Positions 36,903-45,907 of a stretch of 64,000 bases of DNA are shown here, piece by piece. The position numbers and the translations under genes are program-made. Each line of letters opens with the position of its first letter. Positions within the stretch are counted from its first letter, which is position 1. The notes below the pieces were generated by a model. That model was not told the origin of the DNA and searched no databases. It saw nothing but the letters and a program-made list of their open reading frames with translations. Source of the stretch: Exiguobacterium sp. BMC-KP (GTDB lineage Bacteria; Bacillota; Bacilli; Exiguobacteriales; Exiguobacteriaceae); NCBI RefSeq assembly GCF_001275385.1, contig NZ_LGIW01000012.1, positions 62,001 to 126,000 of the forward strand. The letters are read 5' to 3'.

Positions 36903-37846
36903 CAAAAATTCATATTCTCCACGAAAATCAAGAATGGACGGACCATCTCATCAAACGACTCGAAGAACTCGAGTTACCGTATGAACAGTGGCACTTGAAT
37001 GAAGGAATCGTGCCACTCGATGAAGTACCACCAGAAGGTGTCTTTTACAGCCGAATGAGTGCCTCTTCGCATACACGTGGACATCGCTATGCACCGGAGT
37101 TGACGGAAGGAGTCCTCGCTTGGTTAGAAGAACATGACCGGACTGTCTTTAACGGAACGCGTGCACTCCGTCTTGAAGTCAGCAAAGTCAATCAGTATAC
37201 AGCACTACGCAAAGCAGGCATTCGTGTACCGAAGACGACAGCTGCCGTTGGACGTGATCAAATCGTCCAAGCAGCAAAAGAGATTGGTGTTTCGTCATTC
37301 ATCACGAAGCATAACCGTGCCGGCAAAGGACTCGGTGTCCAGTTGTTCCACTCGATTGAAGCACTTGAAGCTTATCTCGACGGTCCGACATTCGACGAAC
37401 CGGTCGATGGCATCACGTTGATTCAAGAGTACATCCAAGCACCAGAACCGTACATCACACGTTGTGAATTCGTGGGTGGAAAATTCGTTTATGCGGTTCA
37501 AGTGGATACGTCAGAAGGGTTTGAGCTCTGCCCAGCGGATGCGTGTGTAATTGACGATTTATTCTGCCCAGTTGGGGAAGAAGCGCCGCAAACACCGATG
37601 AAGTTCCAAATCGTTGAAGGTTTCAATGATCCAATCATTGAAAAGTACGAAGCGTTCCTCCAAGCGAACCAAATCGCGGTCGCCGGCATTGAGTTCATCA
37701 AGGATGCGTCAGGTACGATCTATACGTACGACGTCAATACGAATACGAACTATAACTCGGACGCTGAAGCAGCGGCAGGACGTTACGGTATGCTCGAACT
37801 AGCGAAGTTCCTTGGAGCAGCACTTGAAACAAGCACAGTAAAATAA
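36899..37846 (+). CDS. ATP-grasp (RimK/glutathione-synthetase-like) ligase
   Basis: A 315-residue protein with an ATP-grasp layout: an N-terminal pre-grasp domain (about 1-95), LRLEVSKVNQYTALRKAGIRVPKT, a nucleotide lysine in FITKHNRAGKGLGVQLF, ITLIQEYIQAP, and metal ligands in VAGIEFIKD...YDVNTNTNYN. Such enzymes join a carboxylate to an amine or thiol. It overlaps the monooxygenase gene at ATGA, so it is part of the SAM-controlled operon. A role in making or modifying a sulfur-containing metabolite is inference; the substrate is unknown. Confidence 0.85.
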   Translation: MTKIHILHENQEWTDHLIKRLEELELPYEQWHLNEGIVPLDEVPPEGVFYSRMSASSHTRGHRYAPELTEGVLAWLEEHDRTVFNGTRALRLEVSKVNQYTALRKAGIRVPKTTAAVGRDQIVQAAKEIGVSSFITKHNRAGKGLGVQLFHSIEALEAYLDGPTFDEPVDGITLIQEYIQAPEPYITRCEFVGGKFVYAVQVDTSEGFELCPADACVIDDLFCPVGEEAPQTPMKFQIVEGFNDPIIEKYEAFLQANQIAVAGIEFIKDASGTIYTYDVNTNTNYNSDAEAAAGRYGMLELAKFLGAALETSTVK

Positions 37847-37859
37847 GAATTGGCTCCCG

Positions 37860-37895
37860 CCCTGTCACCGGACGTTACAAGACCGGATGACGGGG
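37860..37895 (+). terminator. Weak terminator-like hairpin
   Basis: CCCTGTCACCGG pairs with CCGGATGACGGGG (one bulged A, one G-U) but is followed only by TATTTCTATAT. It probably ends the LLM/ATP-grasp operon inefficiently. Confidence 0.5.
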
Positions 37896-37922
37896 TATTT
37901 CTATATAAAAGGGGGCAGGTGT

Positions 37923-38390
37923 ATGATTACGTGGAAAGAAGAACGACAGCTCGATATTCCAATTGAAGAAGCATGGCACTTGTTTGATCATACGCGGCTA
38001 CAACGTTTGATTCCAAATGTCGTCCAACATGAGGTGATTGAACGAAAACCGGGTGTCGTCGGTTCGACGTATCGTCAAACGTATATGCAGGGTAATCGAC
38101 TTGAAACCTATATTGTGACCGATTTAGCCTATACGAATGAACCTGACTTCAAACAAAATACGATTGGATTCACGTTAGCACGGATTTTCAAGATCGAGAT
38201 GACCTTTACACTCAAACCACTCGGACCTGATCAATGTCTGTTGATTTATACGGGAAAAAATGAAGGAGCGAACTTTGTCGGGAAAAGTCTGTTGTCACTC
38301 GGTGGCGAACGAGAGAACGAGAAAATCGTTCACGGGTTGTTGCAACGTGTCGAAGAAGAAGCGGCGAAACAAAAGAAGAACAATGCATGA
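37923..38390 (+). CDS. SRPBCC (START-like) domain protein
   Basis: A 155-residue soluble protein with the helix-grip pattern of the SRPBCC superfamily: WKEERQLDIPIEEAWHLFDH at the start, GSTYRQTYMQGNRLETYIV in the middle, and a long amphipathic C-terminal helix (EKIVHGLLQRVEEEAAKQ). These proteins bind small hydrophobic ligands. The start at 37923 follows GGGGGCAGG. It may be read through from the SAM-controlled operon across the weak hairpin. Confidence 0.8.
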   Translation: MITWKEERQLDIPIEEAWHLFDHTRLQRLIPNVVQHEVIERKPGVVGSTYRQTYMQGNRLETYIVTDLAYTNEPDFKQNTIGFTLARIFKIEMTFTLKPLGPDQCLLIYTGKNEGANFVGKSLLSLGGERENEKIVHGLLQRVEEEAAKQKKNNA

Positions 38391-38423
38391 AAAAACGGAT
38401 TCCCGTGCTTGGGAATCCGTTTT
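38391..38423. terminator. Bidirectional terminator between SRPBCC and phoX-like genes
   Basis: AAAACGGATTCCC and GGGAATCCGTTTT form a 13-bp stem around GTGCTT. Confidence 0.9.
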
Positions 38424-38429
38424 AGCATC

Positions 38430-40310
38430 TTATCGATTCGTATACGATTTGTGACCACTTGGTAAACCAGAGAGGTAACCGACACCACCTGTTTTTTGAA
38501 TACCGATGCCGTCTTTCATCGCTTGTTCAAGCGCCTTTGGATCGACGGCAGTGATTTGTTTTCCTGTCAATGCCTCACCTGGGTGCTGGTAGTTGCTTAA
38601 AAGATAGCTATATCCACCAACATGATCAAGTGAACGAAGACCAGTTGCTTCCGCTCCGACTGGAACTGACAGGATACGTGATAACTTTTTCGTTTTCAGG
38701 TTATACGCCCAGACGAAATTGTTCGTGTGAAGGGCACTGTCTTCTCCGATGAAGAGCGTATCGGATGTCGCAGAGTATGCGAGGTTATCCGGATTGGCAA
38801 CAAGATCAGGGTTCGCTGTGTTACCGTAAGCATCTGGCTTCGCTAAATCTTCGCCAATGACGAGTGCTTGCATATTCGTTGGTACATAACGGCTGTCGAT
38901 GCCTTTTGCACGTCCGAGATTGATTTCGAATGTCGCACCCGATTCACGTTTTTCAAGCTGGATATCGTCTTGGACAGCACCTTCTTGTTTTTCGGTACTA
39001 CCTGACACATAAGACAAGGCGATGTAGGCTTTTTTGTCCTGTTCGTTGACCGTGATGCCTTCCATCTTGTTGAATTCTGACGTCGCGCCAAGCAACGCAC
39101 CGTAACGACGTGATTCGAGGAAGGCAGCTTCTTTTTCCTTACCAGGCTTTAGCTTCAAGTATTCGACTTTTTTGCTGGCAGCTGTTTTGACCGCTTTAAA
39201 GCCAGGTGTAGGTGCATCAGCTGTTTCGAAGATATCGCTGAATTTCGTTCCTTTATCAATCAAGCGTTTGACTTCTTTATCAGAAGCATGACCAAGCTTG
39301 ATCCACTCAAGATCACCGGCTCCACCTTCTGTTGCACGTGTCTGTTTGAACTTCGCCGCGTAGAGCGTTCCTTTAGAGAAATCACGTTTTTTATCTGCGA
39401 CGTACATGAACATCATCGTGTTGTTGCCATCGTCACCGAAAATCGCCGTCTTTTGATCCGGAAGAATCTGCATCATCTCGTGCGAGAAGCGACCTGTGCT
39501 GTAATGTTTGACCGCTGTCGCCTTTCCTTTACGGTCGACTGAGATTTCAGGTGTATAGCCGTAGAAGTACGGATTCGCTTTTTTAGTCGTTCCGAAATAA
39601 CGCTCAGCGAAGGCATTGACTTCTTTATAGGCAGACGAAGTCTTATCTGACTCGAAAGCACGGGCATCTGGTTCATATTCCTCTGACCCAAGGTGCGTTC
39701 CCCATGGCGTCGTGGAACCGTTACATGGTGTCCAGAGTCCATTGACGTTTTCAAAATCAATTTTGCTCGCTTTTTTGACAGCCAATTTTCCTGTCTTTTT
39801 GTCTTGGACGACTTCCGTTAATGTCATCGATGCCGGAAGTCCTTTGACTTCATTGCCAGCGTTATCGATTGAGTCATATTCGAAGTGAGACACCATATAT
39901 TTTTTTCCGTGCACTTCAAGTAGGCTGTTCGAGTCTGGTGCGTCAGAAACGAATGCTTCCGATTTGTCCGGTACACTGCGGTCGATGATTGGATTACCTT
40001 TGGCATCGATTGGTGTTCCCGCTGCAATCATTTCACCTTTGTTTTCGACGATTTTGTCTTGCGAGAGGAATAATTGATTATAGTTCAACGGCTTTACTTC
40101 TGTTTTACCGTTCGTATAGGTGACTTTGACTTTTGCTTCTGTATAGGTTTTCACCATTTGATCGATTTTCGTCGGTGCATCCATCGACAAGAATTCGACC
40201 TTCTTGATGTTGCGTGTAGTATGAGAAGAGCTGTGGGCATCCGCGAACATCGGGACCATACTTGATGACAAGACCGCTGCTGATAGACCAACCATGAGTG
40301 TTCGTTTCAT
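38430..40310 (-). CDS. PhoX-family secreted phosphatase (DUF839)
   Basis: A 626-residue exported protein. The segment ENVNGLWTPCNGSTTPWGTH followed by LGSEEYEPDAR is the PhoX/DUF839 signature, with a conserved Cys and acidic metal ligands; later NKMEGITVNEQDKKAYIALS and NPDNLAYSATSDTLFIGED are beta-propeller blades binding calcium and iron. PhoX enzymes are calcium-activated alkaline phosphatases. The signal peptide (MKRTLMVGLSAAVLSSSMVP) has no twin arginine, although PhoX is usually a Tat substrate. The start at 40310 follows GGGGGAAA. No clear Pho box was seen. Confidence 0.82.
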   Translation of the reverse strand: MKRTLMVGLSAAVLSSSMVPMFADAHSSSHTTRNIKKVEFLSMDAPTKIDQMVKTYTEAKVKVTYTNGKTEVKPLNYNQLFLSQDKIVENKGEMIAAGTPIDAKGNPIIDRSVPDKSEAFVSDAPDSNSLLEVHGKKYMVSHFEYDSIDNAGNEVKGLPASMTLTEVVQDKKTGKLAVKKASKIDFENVNGLWTPCNGSTTPWGTHLGSEEYEPDARAFESDKTSSAYKEVNAFAERYFGTTKKANPYFYGYTPEISVDRKGKATAVKHYSTGRFSHEMMQILPDQKTAIFGDDGNNTMMFMYVADKKRDFSKGTLYAAKFKQTRATEGGAGDLEWIKLGHASDKEVKRLIDKGTKFSDIFETADAPTPGFKAVKTAASKKVEYLKLKPGKEKEAAFLESRRYGALLGATSEFNKMEGITVNEQDKKAYIALSYVSGSTEKQEGAVQDDIQLEKRESGATFEINLGRAKGIDSRYVPTNMQALVIGEDLAKPDAYGNTANPDLVANPDNLAYSATSDTLFIGEDSALHTNNFVWAYNLKTKKLSRILSVPVGAEATGLRSLDHVGGYSYLLSNYQHPGEALTGKQITAVDPKALEQAMKDGIGIQKTGGVGYLSGLPSGHKSYTNR

Positions 40311-40424
40311 TTTCGTTTCCCCCAAATGAGTTTGTATTGTTGCTACATTTCCATTTAATCAGTCGATTGTGTAGAGGGTGTAAAGAAACCTGGTCAGTTA
40401 TGTCTCACTTAGTTAATGTTTCCT

Positions 40425-40805
40425 TTACAGTAAGTTCAGTAAACGAGCAATCTGTGGATCATCTTGCATATCTTTCAATGGTCGGAAACGGACGGCTCGT
40501 AATTCCTGTTGATCAAGTGGTAGTTCGGGATCAATCCCGAGCCGAGGTACGGAACTATTCGTGACACGTTGGACGAGAAAACACGTCTCCGTCCCTTGAC
40601 GGATCGAAATCTCGTAGAGTTGTCGTTCGACCGTGACGTGAAGATGTGTCTCTTCTAATACTTCGCGTACAATAGCTTCTTCTTTTGTTTCATTTCTCTC
40701 GACACCACCACCCGGTAATGTCCAAAATGCCCGGGAAGAGGTGTGTAACTCAACCATTAATACTTGTTGCTTTTCAACCAACGCCGCGCATACCCGATGA
40801 CGCAT
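40425..40805 (-). CDS. NUDIX hydrolase
   Basis: A 126-residue hydrolase with a complete Nudix box, GGGVERNETKEEAIVREVLEE plus the following T, at about residues 32-53. Nudix enzymes cleave nucleoside diphosphates linked to another group, often damaged dNTPs or sugar nucleotides. GGAGGAATAAGTC gives the start. Substrate unknown. It lies in the same direction as, and after, the ABC-F gene, from which it is separated by a terminator. Confidence 0.85.
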   Translation of the reverse strand: MRHRVCAALVEKQQVLMVELHTSSRAFWTLPGGGVERNETKEEAIVREVLEETHLHVTVERQLYEISIRQGTETCFLVQRVTNSSVPRLGIDPELPLDQQELRAVRFRPLKDMQDDPQIARLLNLL

Positions 40806-40832
40806 GACTTATTCCTCCTCCAACGTATTCAA

Positions 40833-40866
40833 AAAAGAGACCGAAACGACAGTTCCGGTCTCTTTT
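40833..40866 (-). terminator. Terminator after the ABC-F gene
   Basis: AAAAGAGACCG and CGGTCTCTTTT form an 11-bp stem; on the minus strand it continues into a T-run. Confidence 0.88.
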
Positions 40867-40870
40867 AACA

Positions 40871-42493
40871 TCATTGTGCGTATAACGCTGTTAATTGCTG
40901 CTGAATCGCATCATTGTTCAAGTACTCGTCGTATGTCGTTTCTTTATCGACGATACCGTTCGGCGTCAATTCGATGATACGGTTCGCGATCGTTTCGACG
41001 AACTGATGGTCATGCGAGCTAAAGAGCATTGCGCCTTTATAAGCGATCAACCCATCGTTGAGTGCTGTGATTGATTCGAGATCCAAGTGGTTCGTTGGAT
41101 CGTCGAGCACGAGGACGTTTGCACCGCTAAGCATTGCTTTTGAAAGCATACAACGGACTTTTTCGCCCCCAGATAAGACAGATGCTTTCTTCATGACTTC
41201 TTCACCTGAGAAGAGCATCCGACCGAGGAATCCACGGAGGAACGTATCACTCTCATCTGCCGGTGAATACTGACGGAGCCAATCGAGGATCGTTTTATCC
41301 GAGCCTTCGAAGAATTCCGAGTTATCTTTCGGCAAGTAGGACTGAGAAGTCGTGACGCCCCATTTGAATGTACCGCTATCCGGCTCCATCTCACCCATGA
41401 GGATTTTGAACAGTGTCGTGATCGCGATATCGCTCTGACTGATGAACGCAACTTTGTCCGTCTTGTTCAACGAGAAGCGGACGTTATCGAGGACTTTGAC
41501 GCCATCGATCGTCTTCGAGATACCGTCGACCATCAAGAGATCATTTCCGATTTCACGTTCCGGTGTGAAACCAACGAACGGATACCGGCGTGACGATGGA
41601 CGAATGTCGTCGAGTGTGATTTTATCAAGCAACTTCTTCCGTGACGTTGCTTGCTTCGCTTTCGAAGCATTCGAGCTGAAACGCGCGATGAAGGCTTGAA
41701 GTTCTTTGATTTTCTCTTCTTTTTTCTTGTTTTGATCATTTGCCATACGTGAAGCAAGCTGACTTGATTCGTACCAGAAATCATAGTTTCCGATATAAAG
41801 CTGGATTTTACCGTAATCGAGATCTGCCATGTGCGTACAGACGTTGTTCAAGAAGTGACGGTCGTGGGAAATGACGATGACCGTGTTTTCGAATCCGATT
41901 AAGAATTCTTCGAGCCATTTGACAGCCTTCAAATCGAGTCCGTTCGTCGGCTCATCGAGTAAGAGAATGTCTGGTTTACCGAATAAAGCTTGAGCAAGCA
42001 AGACTTTGACCTTTTCCGATCCAGTCAACTCTGCCATCGTCTTCGAATGAAGGTTTTCTTTGATGCCGAGTCCTTGAAGAAGCATGGCAGCTTCAGACTC
42101 CGCTTCCCAACCGTTCATTTCAGCGAATTCACCTTCGAGTTCAGCAGCACGCATGCCGTCCTCATCTGAGAAATCCTCTTTCATATAGATAGCATCTTTT
42201 TCTTTCATGACTTCATACAGACGCTTATGTCCCATCATGACAGCTTCGATGACTTGGAATTCTTCGTATTCGTAATGATTCTGACGAAGGACGCCTAAGC
42301 GTTCGCCTGGTGTGATGATGACATCGCCTTGTTGTGCCTCGATGTCGCCAGCGAGAATTTTCAGGAATGTTGACTTACCGGCACCGTTTGCACCGATTAG
42401 ACCATAACAGTTACCTGGTGTGAACTTGATGTTGACGTCTTCGAATAATTTGCGGTCTGCAAAGCGAAGACCGACATTTTGTACTGTAATCAT
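40871..42493 (-). CDS. ABC-F family ATPase (YkpA/YbiT type)
   Basis: A 540-residue soluble protein with two ABC ATPase domains and no membrane part. The first has GANGAGKST and LLLDEPTNGLDL, the second LSGGEKVRCML and VLDDPTNHLDLES. The first signature reads LTGSEK rather than LSGGE. The charged linker between them (about 240-300, NKKKEEKIKELQAF) is the P-site tRNA interaction motif. ABC-F proteins act on the ribosome. The resemblance is to the YkpA/YbiT group, not to drug-resistance types. Start at 42493 with CGAGGG upstream. Confidence 0.9.
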   Translation of the reverse strand: MITVQNVGLRFADRKLFEDVNIKFTPGNCYGLIGANGAGKSTFLKILAGDIEAQQGDVIITPGERLGVLRQNHYEYEEFQVIEAVMMGHKRLYEVMKEKDAIYMKEDFSDEDGMRAAELEGEFAEMNGWEAESEAAMLLQGLGIKENLHSKTMAELTGSEKVKVLLAQALFGKPDILLLDEPTNGLDLKAVKWLEEFLIGFENTVIVISHDRHFLNNVCTHMADLDYGKIQLYIGNYDFWYESSQLASRMANDQNKKKEEKIKELQAFIARFSSNASKAKQATSRKKLLDKITLDDIRPSSRRYPFVGFTPEREIGNDLLMVDGISKTIDGVKVLDNVRFSLNKTDKVAFISQSDIAITTLFKILMGEMEPDSGTFKWGVTTSQSYLPKDNSEFFEGSDKTILDWLRQYSPADESDTFLRGFLGRMLFSGEEVMKKASVLSGGEKVRCMLSKAMLSGANVLVLDDPTNHLDLESITALNDGLIAYKGAMLFSSHDHQFVETIANRIIELTPNGIVDKETTYDEYLNNDAIQQQLTALYAQ

Positions 42494-42691
42494 ATAGAGA
42501 TGAACCCTCGTTTCTAGTAAGTGATGTGCTCATTCGAGTGTACCACAAATCGTGATCTGTCGTAGAGCAGGCAAAGTTCCCTCCATATTAGGACAGAATT
42601 TAAAAATAAGCAACCAGACTTTTAAAAAAATGAAACATTTTCCAGATGGTTGCGTAGAAGAAGATAAGGAATTCGTTAGAGGAGGGGTTAG

Positions 42692-42796
42692 ATGGCTATC
42701 TTTTTCACTGTATTATTTTTCGCCCTCATCGTTTTGCTTGGCATGGAACTCTACCGCTATATCCAAGAAAAAATCGATAAAGGAGATTCAGAATGA
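42692..42796 (+). CDS. 34-residue single-pass membrane peptide coupled to the SPFH gene
   Basis: The sequence begins MAIFFTVLFFALIVLLGMEL and continues with a charged tail (YRYIQEKIDKGDSE). One membrane helix spans about residues 2-18. GAGGAGGGG stands just upstream at a good distance, and its stop overlaps the ATG of the SPFH gene (ATGA), the usual sign of coupled translation. I know of no named homologue. A regulatory or anchoring partner of the SPFH protein is inferred from context only. Confidence 0.75.
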   Translation: MAIFFTVLFFALIVLLGMELYRYIQEKIDKGDSE

Positions 42797-43662
42797 GAGA
42801 AATCAAACCGAAGAAAAAAATCCGCCCATCGATGATCATTGCCGGTGTGCTCGTATTAGCGTTACTGGCAACGACACCGTTTATCGTCGAACAAATCGAA
42901 CCCGGACAAGTAGGTGTCGTCTATACACCATCAAGTGGTGTTAAAGACGAGACGCTCTCACAAGGCTGGCATGTCGTTTCACCGATCACGCGTGTGACGG
43001 AGTACCCGATTCGGACACAGACGAAGTCGCTTGAAAACATGACGCTTGCGACCAAAGACGGAAAAAACATCGTCGTCGACTTTACATACAGCTTCTCCGT
43101 CTCACCGGATAAGGTGACGAAAGTCTTCAACAAGTTCGGACCGATCGAAATCGATGAGATTGCAAAAGGTTATTTGAAACAACGTCTTTATGACGCATCA
43201 CGTGAGCAGATCTCGAAAGTCACGGTCCTTGAACTATTTGGTGAAAAGTCAGGAAACGTTTCGACGAGCATTCAAACGCAGTTTGCGGAAGACGTCAAAG
43301 AGATTGGTTTCATCATTGAAGATGTCGCACTTGGTGCGCCAAAACCAGATGAGAAGACACAGGAAGCGATTGATGCACGTGTCAAAGCATCGCAGGAACT
43401 CGATAAAAAGAAAACAGATCTTGAAATCGCAAAAGCAGAAGCAGAACGTCTGCGCGTCGAAGCCAAAGGGGCAGCCGATGCCCGTTTGATCGAAGCGCAA
43501 GGTTTGGCAAAAGCTCAAAAAGAATTACAAAAGACGTTGACGGAAGAAATGATTCAATATGAAGCCGTCAAGAAGTGGGACGGGAAGTCACCACTCGTTA
43601 GCGGATCAGGGAGTATGGTTCAATTACCGATTCCAGATGCTACAACAGAAGAAAAGAAATAA
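42793..43662 (+). CDS. SPFH/Band 7 (prohibitin-like) membrane protein
   Basis: A 289-residue protein with one N-terminal membrane helix (about 13-32), then an SPFH domain (VEQIEPGQVGVVYTPSSG through VALGAPKPDEKTQEAI) and a coiled coil rich in Ala, Glu and Lys (about 200-260, AEAERLRVEAKGAADARLIEAQG). Such proteins form ring or cage assemblies that organise membrane patches, like prohibitins or HflKC. No NfeD gene is adjacent, so it is unlike the yuaFG pair. It is coupled by a four-base overlap to the 34-residue peptide upstream. Confidence 0.9.
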   Translation: MREIKPKKKIRPSMIIAGVLVLALLATTPFIVEQIEPGQVGVVYTPSSGVKDETLSQGWHVVSPITRVTEYPIRTQTKSLENMTLATKDGKNIVVDFTYSFSVSPDKVTKVFNKFGPIEIDEIAKGYLKQRLYDASREQISKVTVLELFGEKSGNVSTSIQTQFAEDVKEIGFIIEDVALGAPKPDEKTQEAIDARVKASQELDKKKTDLEIAKAEAERLRVEAKGAADARLIEAQGLAKAQKELQKTLTEEMIQYEAVKKWDGKSPLVSGSGSMVQLPIPDATTEEKK

Positions 43663-43664
43663 AG

Positions 43665-43691
43665 TAGACCTAATTTTTAGGTCTATTTTTT
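43665..43691 (+). terminator. Terminator after the SPFH gene
   Basis: TAGACCTAA and TTAGGTCTA form a stem around TTT, then TTTTTTA. Confidence 0.88.
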
Positions 43692-43868
43692 ATGCTTTAA
43701 TAGTAAATCAGTAGATTAGAGATAGATATGTTACTAAATTTTAGTATATAGATAAAAAAATTTTTATTTTATATCTTTTAAATGTAAATTTTATGGTTTA
43801 ATTTCCTTATTTAGAAGGAAAACGAACGTAAAAGAGGATGGTTTAATTGAAATAGGAGGGGATAATTT

Positions 43869-45173
43869 TTGTATAAAAATCGATCACCAAATACATTTAT
43901 TATCTTCATGATTCTATTTGCGACAAGTTTTTCGATTCCGCACAGTCATGCGACGATTGAGGAGCTAGAAATACCAAACCCTTTGACGTCATCGTTTTGT
44001 GAAGAGACGTTGAATGATCCAATGAAAGAGGACTTGTTGAAGAAAGAAGAACGGATACAATGCGAAGAACTCTTAGAACTAGAGCAGACATCCCCACCTG
44101 AGAGTGAAGATCCACCGACATCCGAGACATCCCCACCTGAGAACGAAGACCCAACGACACCTGAGACTTCGCCAACTAAAGAAGACGAAACAACAGTAAT
44201 TGAGCAACCTCAGTCAAATGACAACGAAGAAAACACACCTAATTCTGAAACATCGAAATCAGACAAAGGAAAAAATACAGTAGTTCCTAACTTACTTTCC
44301 ATAAGTTTATTAGGTACTTCAAGCTTAACCGCAAGCTACCAAGAGGTTCAAATTGAAAATGACGGTACTAGAAAAACGATTGAATTAACGAATCGATTTT
44401 CCGCACTTCTTAGTTTGGGATTGGGGCTTTCTGATAAACAATATATTGTTTTTATTATTCCACCAAGTATCATGGATAAAATTAAAACAGAGAGTGCTTA
44501 TTTAGAATACTCCAAGTCAGGAAATATTGTTAAAAAGGAAGATGTTACCATTGATAAGATAAATAATTTAATTTATTGGAATACGTCTTCGATCATTTCG
44601 GTAGGGTTGCTAGGGTTATTAAACAATATCGACTATAAACTGGTTTTCGAAATAAACAATTTAAATATCAATTCTACAAACAAATATACATTTAAAAGTG
44701 CTGTCATCGATGGAGCGATTGATTTAAGTATTTTAAGTAATAGTACAGCATCAGCGGATTTAATGATTGGCTCAACATTTCGTTTGACGACTCCGAACAC
44801 TCTTGATTTCGGTAGTCATGAGTTGACGGGGCAAGAGAAGATTATTCCTCGTTTATCCCCAATGACGATTGCGATCTCTCACGAAAACGCCACAGGATCT
44901 AACTGGAAGTTACAAGCAAGTCTCAGTCGTCCTTTAACGAGTACAACAGGTGATGTCTTAACTGATGTTCTTTATTTTAAGACCGCTTCGAAAACCCAAT
45001 TGCTGCAAGCAACCGCTATTGAAGTGGCTACGGGAACGATGTCAGCGAGTTCGAATCAGACACCTTTGACGTACGCTGAAAATGAAGGCATTGTTCTCGA
45101 TTTAACAGGAAAATATCCGAAACCTTTATCGTATAGCGCAGACATTCAATGGAGTTTAGTCAATGCACCATGA
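43869..45173 (+). CDS. WxL-domain surface protein with a Pro/Glu repeat
   Basis: A 434-residue exported protein. It begins at TTG (43869), seven bases after AGGAGGGG, with a signal peptide ending near HSHA. Residues about 73-112 are three 13-residue Pro/Thr/Glu repeats, probably a wall-spanning stalk. The last 130 residues carry LDFGSHEL, NWKLQASLSRP and the terminal IQWSLVNAP, which match the two WxL motifs that bind peptidoglycan. The 206 bases upstream and the first half of the gene are AT-rich compared with the flanks. It leads the WxL cluster. Confidence 0.8.
   Translation: MYKNRSPNTFIIFMILFATSFSIPHSHATIEELEIPNPLTSSFCEETLNDPMKEDLLKKEERIQCEELLELEQTSPPESEDPPTSETSPPENEDPTTPETSPTKEDETTVIEQPQSNDNEENTPNSETSKSDKGKNTVVPNLLSISLLGTSSLTASYQEVQIENDGTRKTIELTNRFSALLSLGLGLSDKQYIVFIIPPSIMDKIKTESAYLEYSKSGNIVKKEDVTIDKINNLIYWNTSSIISVGLLGLLNNIDYKLVFEINNLNINSTNKYTFKSAVIDGAIDLSILSNSTASADLMIGSTFRLTTPNTLDFGSHELTGQEKIIPRLSPMTIAISHENATGSNWKLQASLSRPLTSTTGDVLTDVLYFKTASKTQLLQATAIEVATGTMSASSNQTPLTYAENEGIVLDLTGKYPKPLSYSADIQWSLVNAP
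44088..44204 (+). repeat. Three 39-bp (13-residue) repeats
   Basis: Units TSPPESEDPPTSE, TSPPENEDPTTPE and TSPTKEDETTVIE. The first two share GACATCCCCACCTGAGA at DNA level at a 39-base period. Copy number may vary between strains. Confidence 0.85.
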
Positions 45174-45189
45174 AAAGGGGAGAACAAAG

Positions 45190-45885
45190 ATGAAAAAACG
45201 CTTTGCTTTTTCAACAATCTTGATAAGTACTGCTTTCATGTTAGGAACGACTTCTGCGTGGGCTGCAAACACCTCAACGGGAACATCCAAGGCTGAAATC
45301 ACATTTACGACGAATGCAGCACCTATCATCGTCAATCCAGACTCACCAAACCCGAATACTCCATATAAACCTCAGGATAACGGAGGAAATACACCAACCG
45401 GAAACACAGGACCGCTCACACTCGATTATGCGCCTAACTTCAATTTTGGCTCGAACGAATTACTTGTTAATAAAGCACTTTTTAAAGCAAAAGATCAAAA
45501 GCCCTTTTTACAAGTAACGGATCGACGTATTCTCTCTACGAAATGGGATGTCAAAGTAAAACTCAGCACCTTTAAAGATAGTGGTGGGAAAGATTCCTTG
45601 GCTGGATCAACGTTAACGATCAATGCGGGTGATGTACAAACCTTGATTGGAATGTCGAATACCGCAAAACCTACTACAGGCGATATTACCTTAACACCTG
45701 GTAATCCGGGAGATGCAAAAGTTATTCTAGCATCAGCTGCTGGAACGTTTTCGACGTGGCAAATTTATTGGAAGGGAAACGGGACGGATAACGAACGCAT
45801 TACGCTGAACGTCCCTGTCAACGCTCAGGTCGAAGGAACACACACTGCTACGCTCGATTGGACGCTCTCTGACGTCGTAAATTGA
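45190..45885 (+). CDS. WxL-domain surface protein
   Basis: A 231-residue exported protein: a signal peptide cleaved near AWA-AN, a short linker with NPDSPNPNTPYKPQ, then a complete WxL domain with LDYAPNFNFGSNEL, the first motif in STKWDVKVKL and the terminal DWTLSDVVN. WxL domains hold proteins on peptidoglycan without covalent linkage. The start at 45190 follows AAAAGGGGAG. It is the second gene in the cluster with 16 bases to the first, so they are cotranscribed. Confidence 0.88.
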   Translation: MKKRFAFSTILISTAFMLGTTSAWAANTSTGTSKAEITFTTNAAPIIVNPDSPNPNTPYKPQDNGGNTPTGNTGPLTLDYAPNFNFGSNELLVNKALFKAKDQKPFLQVTDRRILSTKWDVKVKLSTFKDSGGKDSLAGSTLTINAGDVQTLIGMSNTAKPTTGDITLTPGNPGDAKVILASAAGTFSTWQIYWKGNGTDNERITLNVPVNAQVEGTHTATLDWTLSDVVN

Positions 45886-45907
45886 TGAGAAAAATGGGGG
45901 GAGAGAG

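Noticed and set aside
37860-37895. Riboswitch ahead of the SRPBCC gene
   Set aside because: Only one hairpin is present, directly after a stop codon; it is more simply a weak terminator.
44088-44204. CRISPR-like repeats
   Set aside because: The 39-base units are contiguous, in frame and encode a Pro/Glu-rich stalk. There are no spacers or cas genes.
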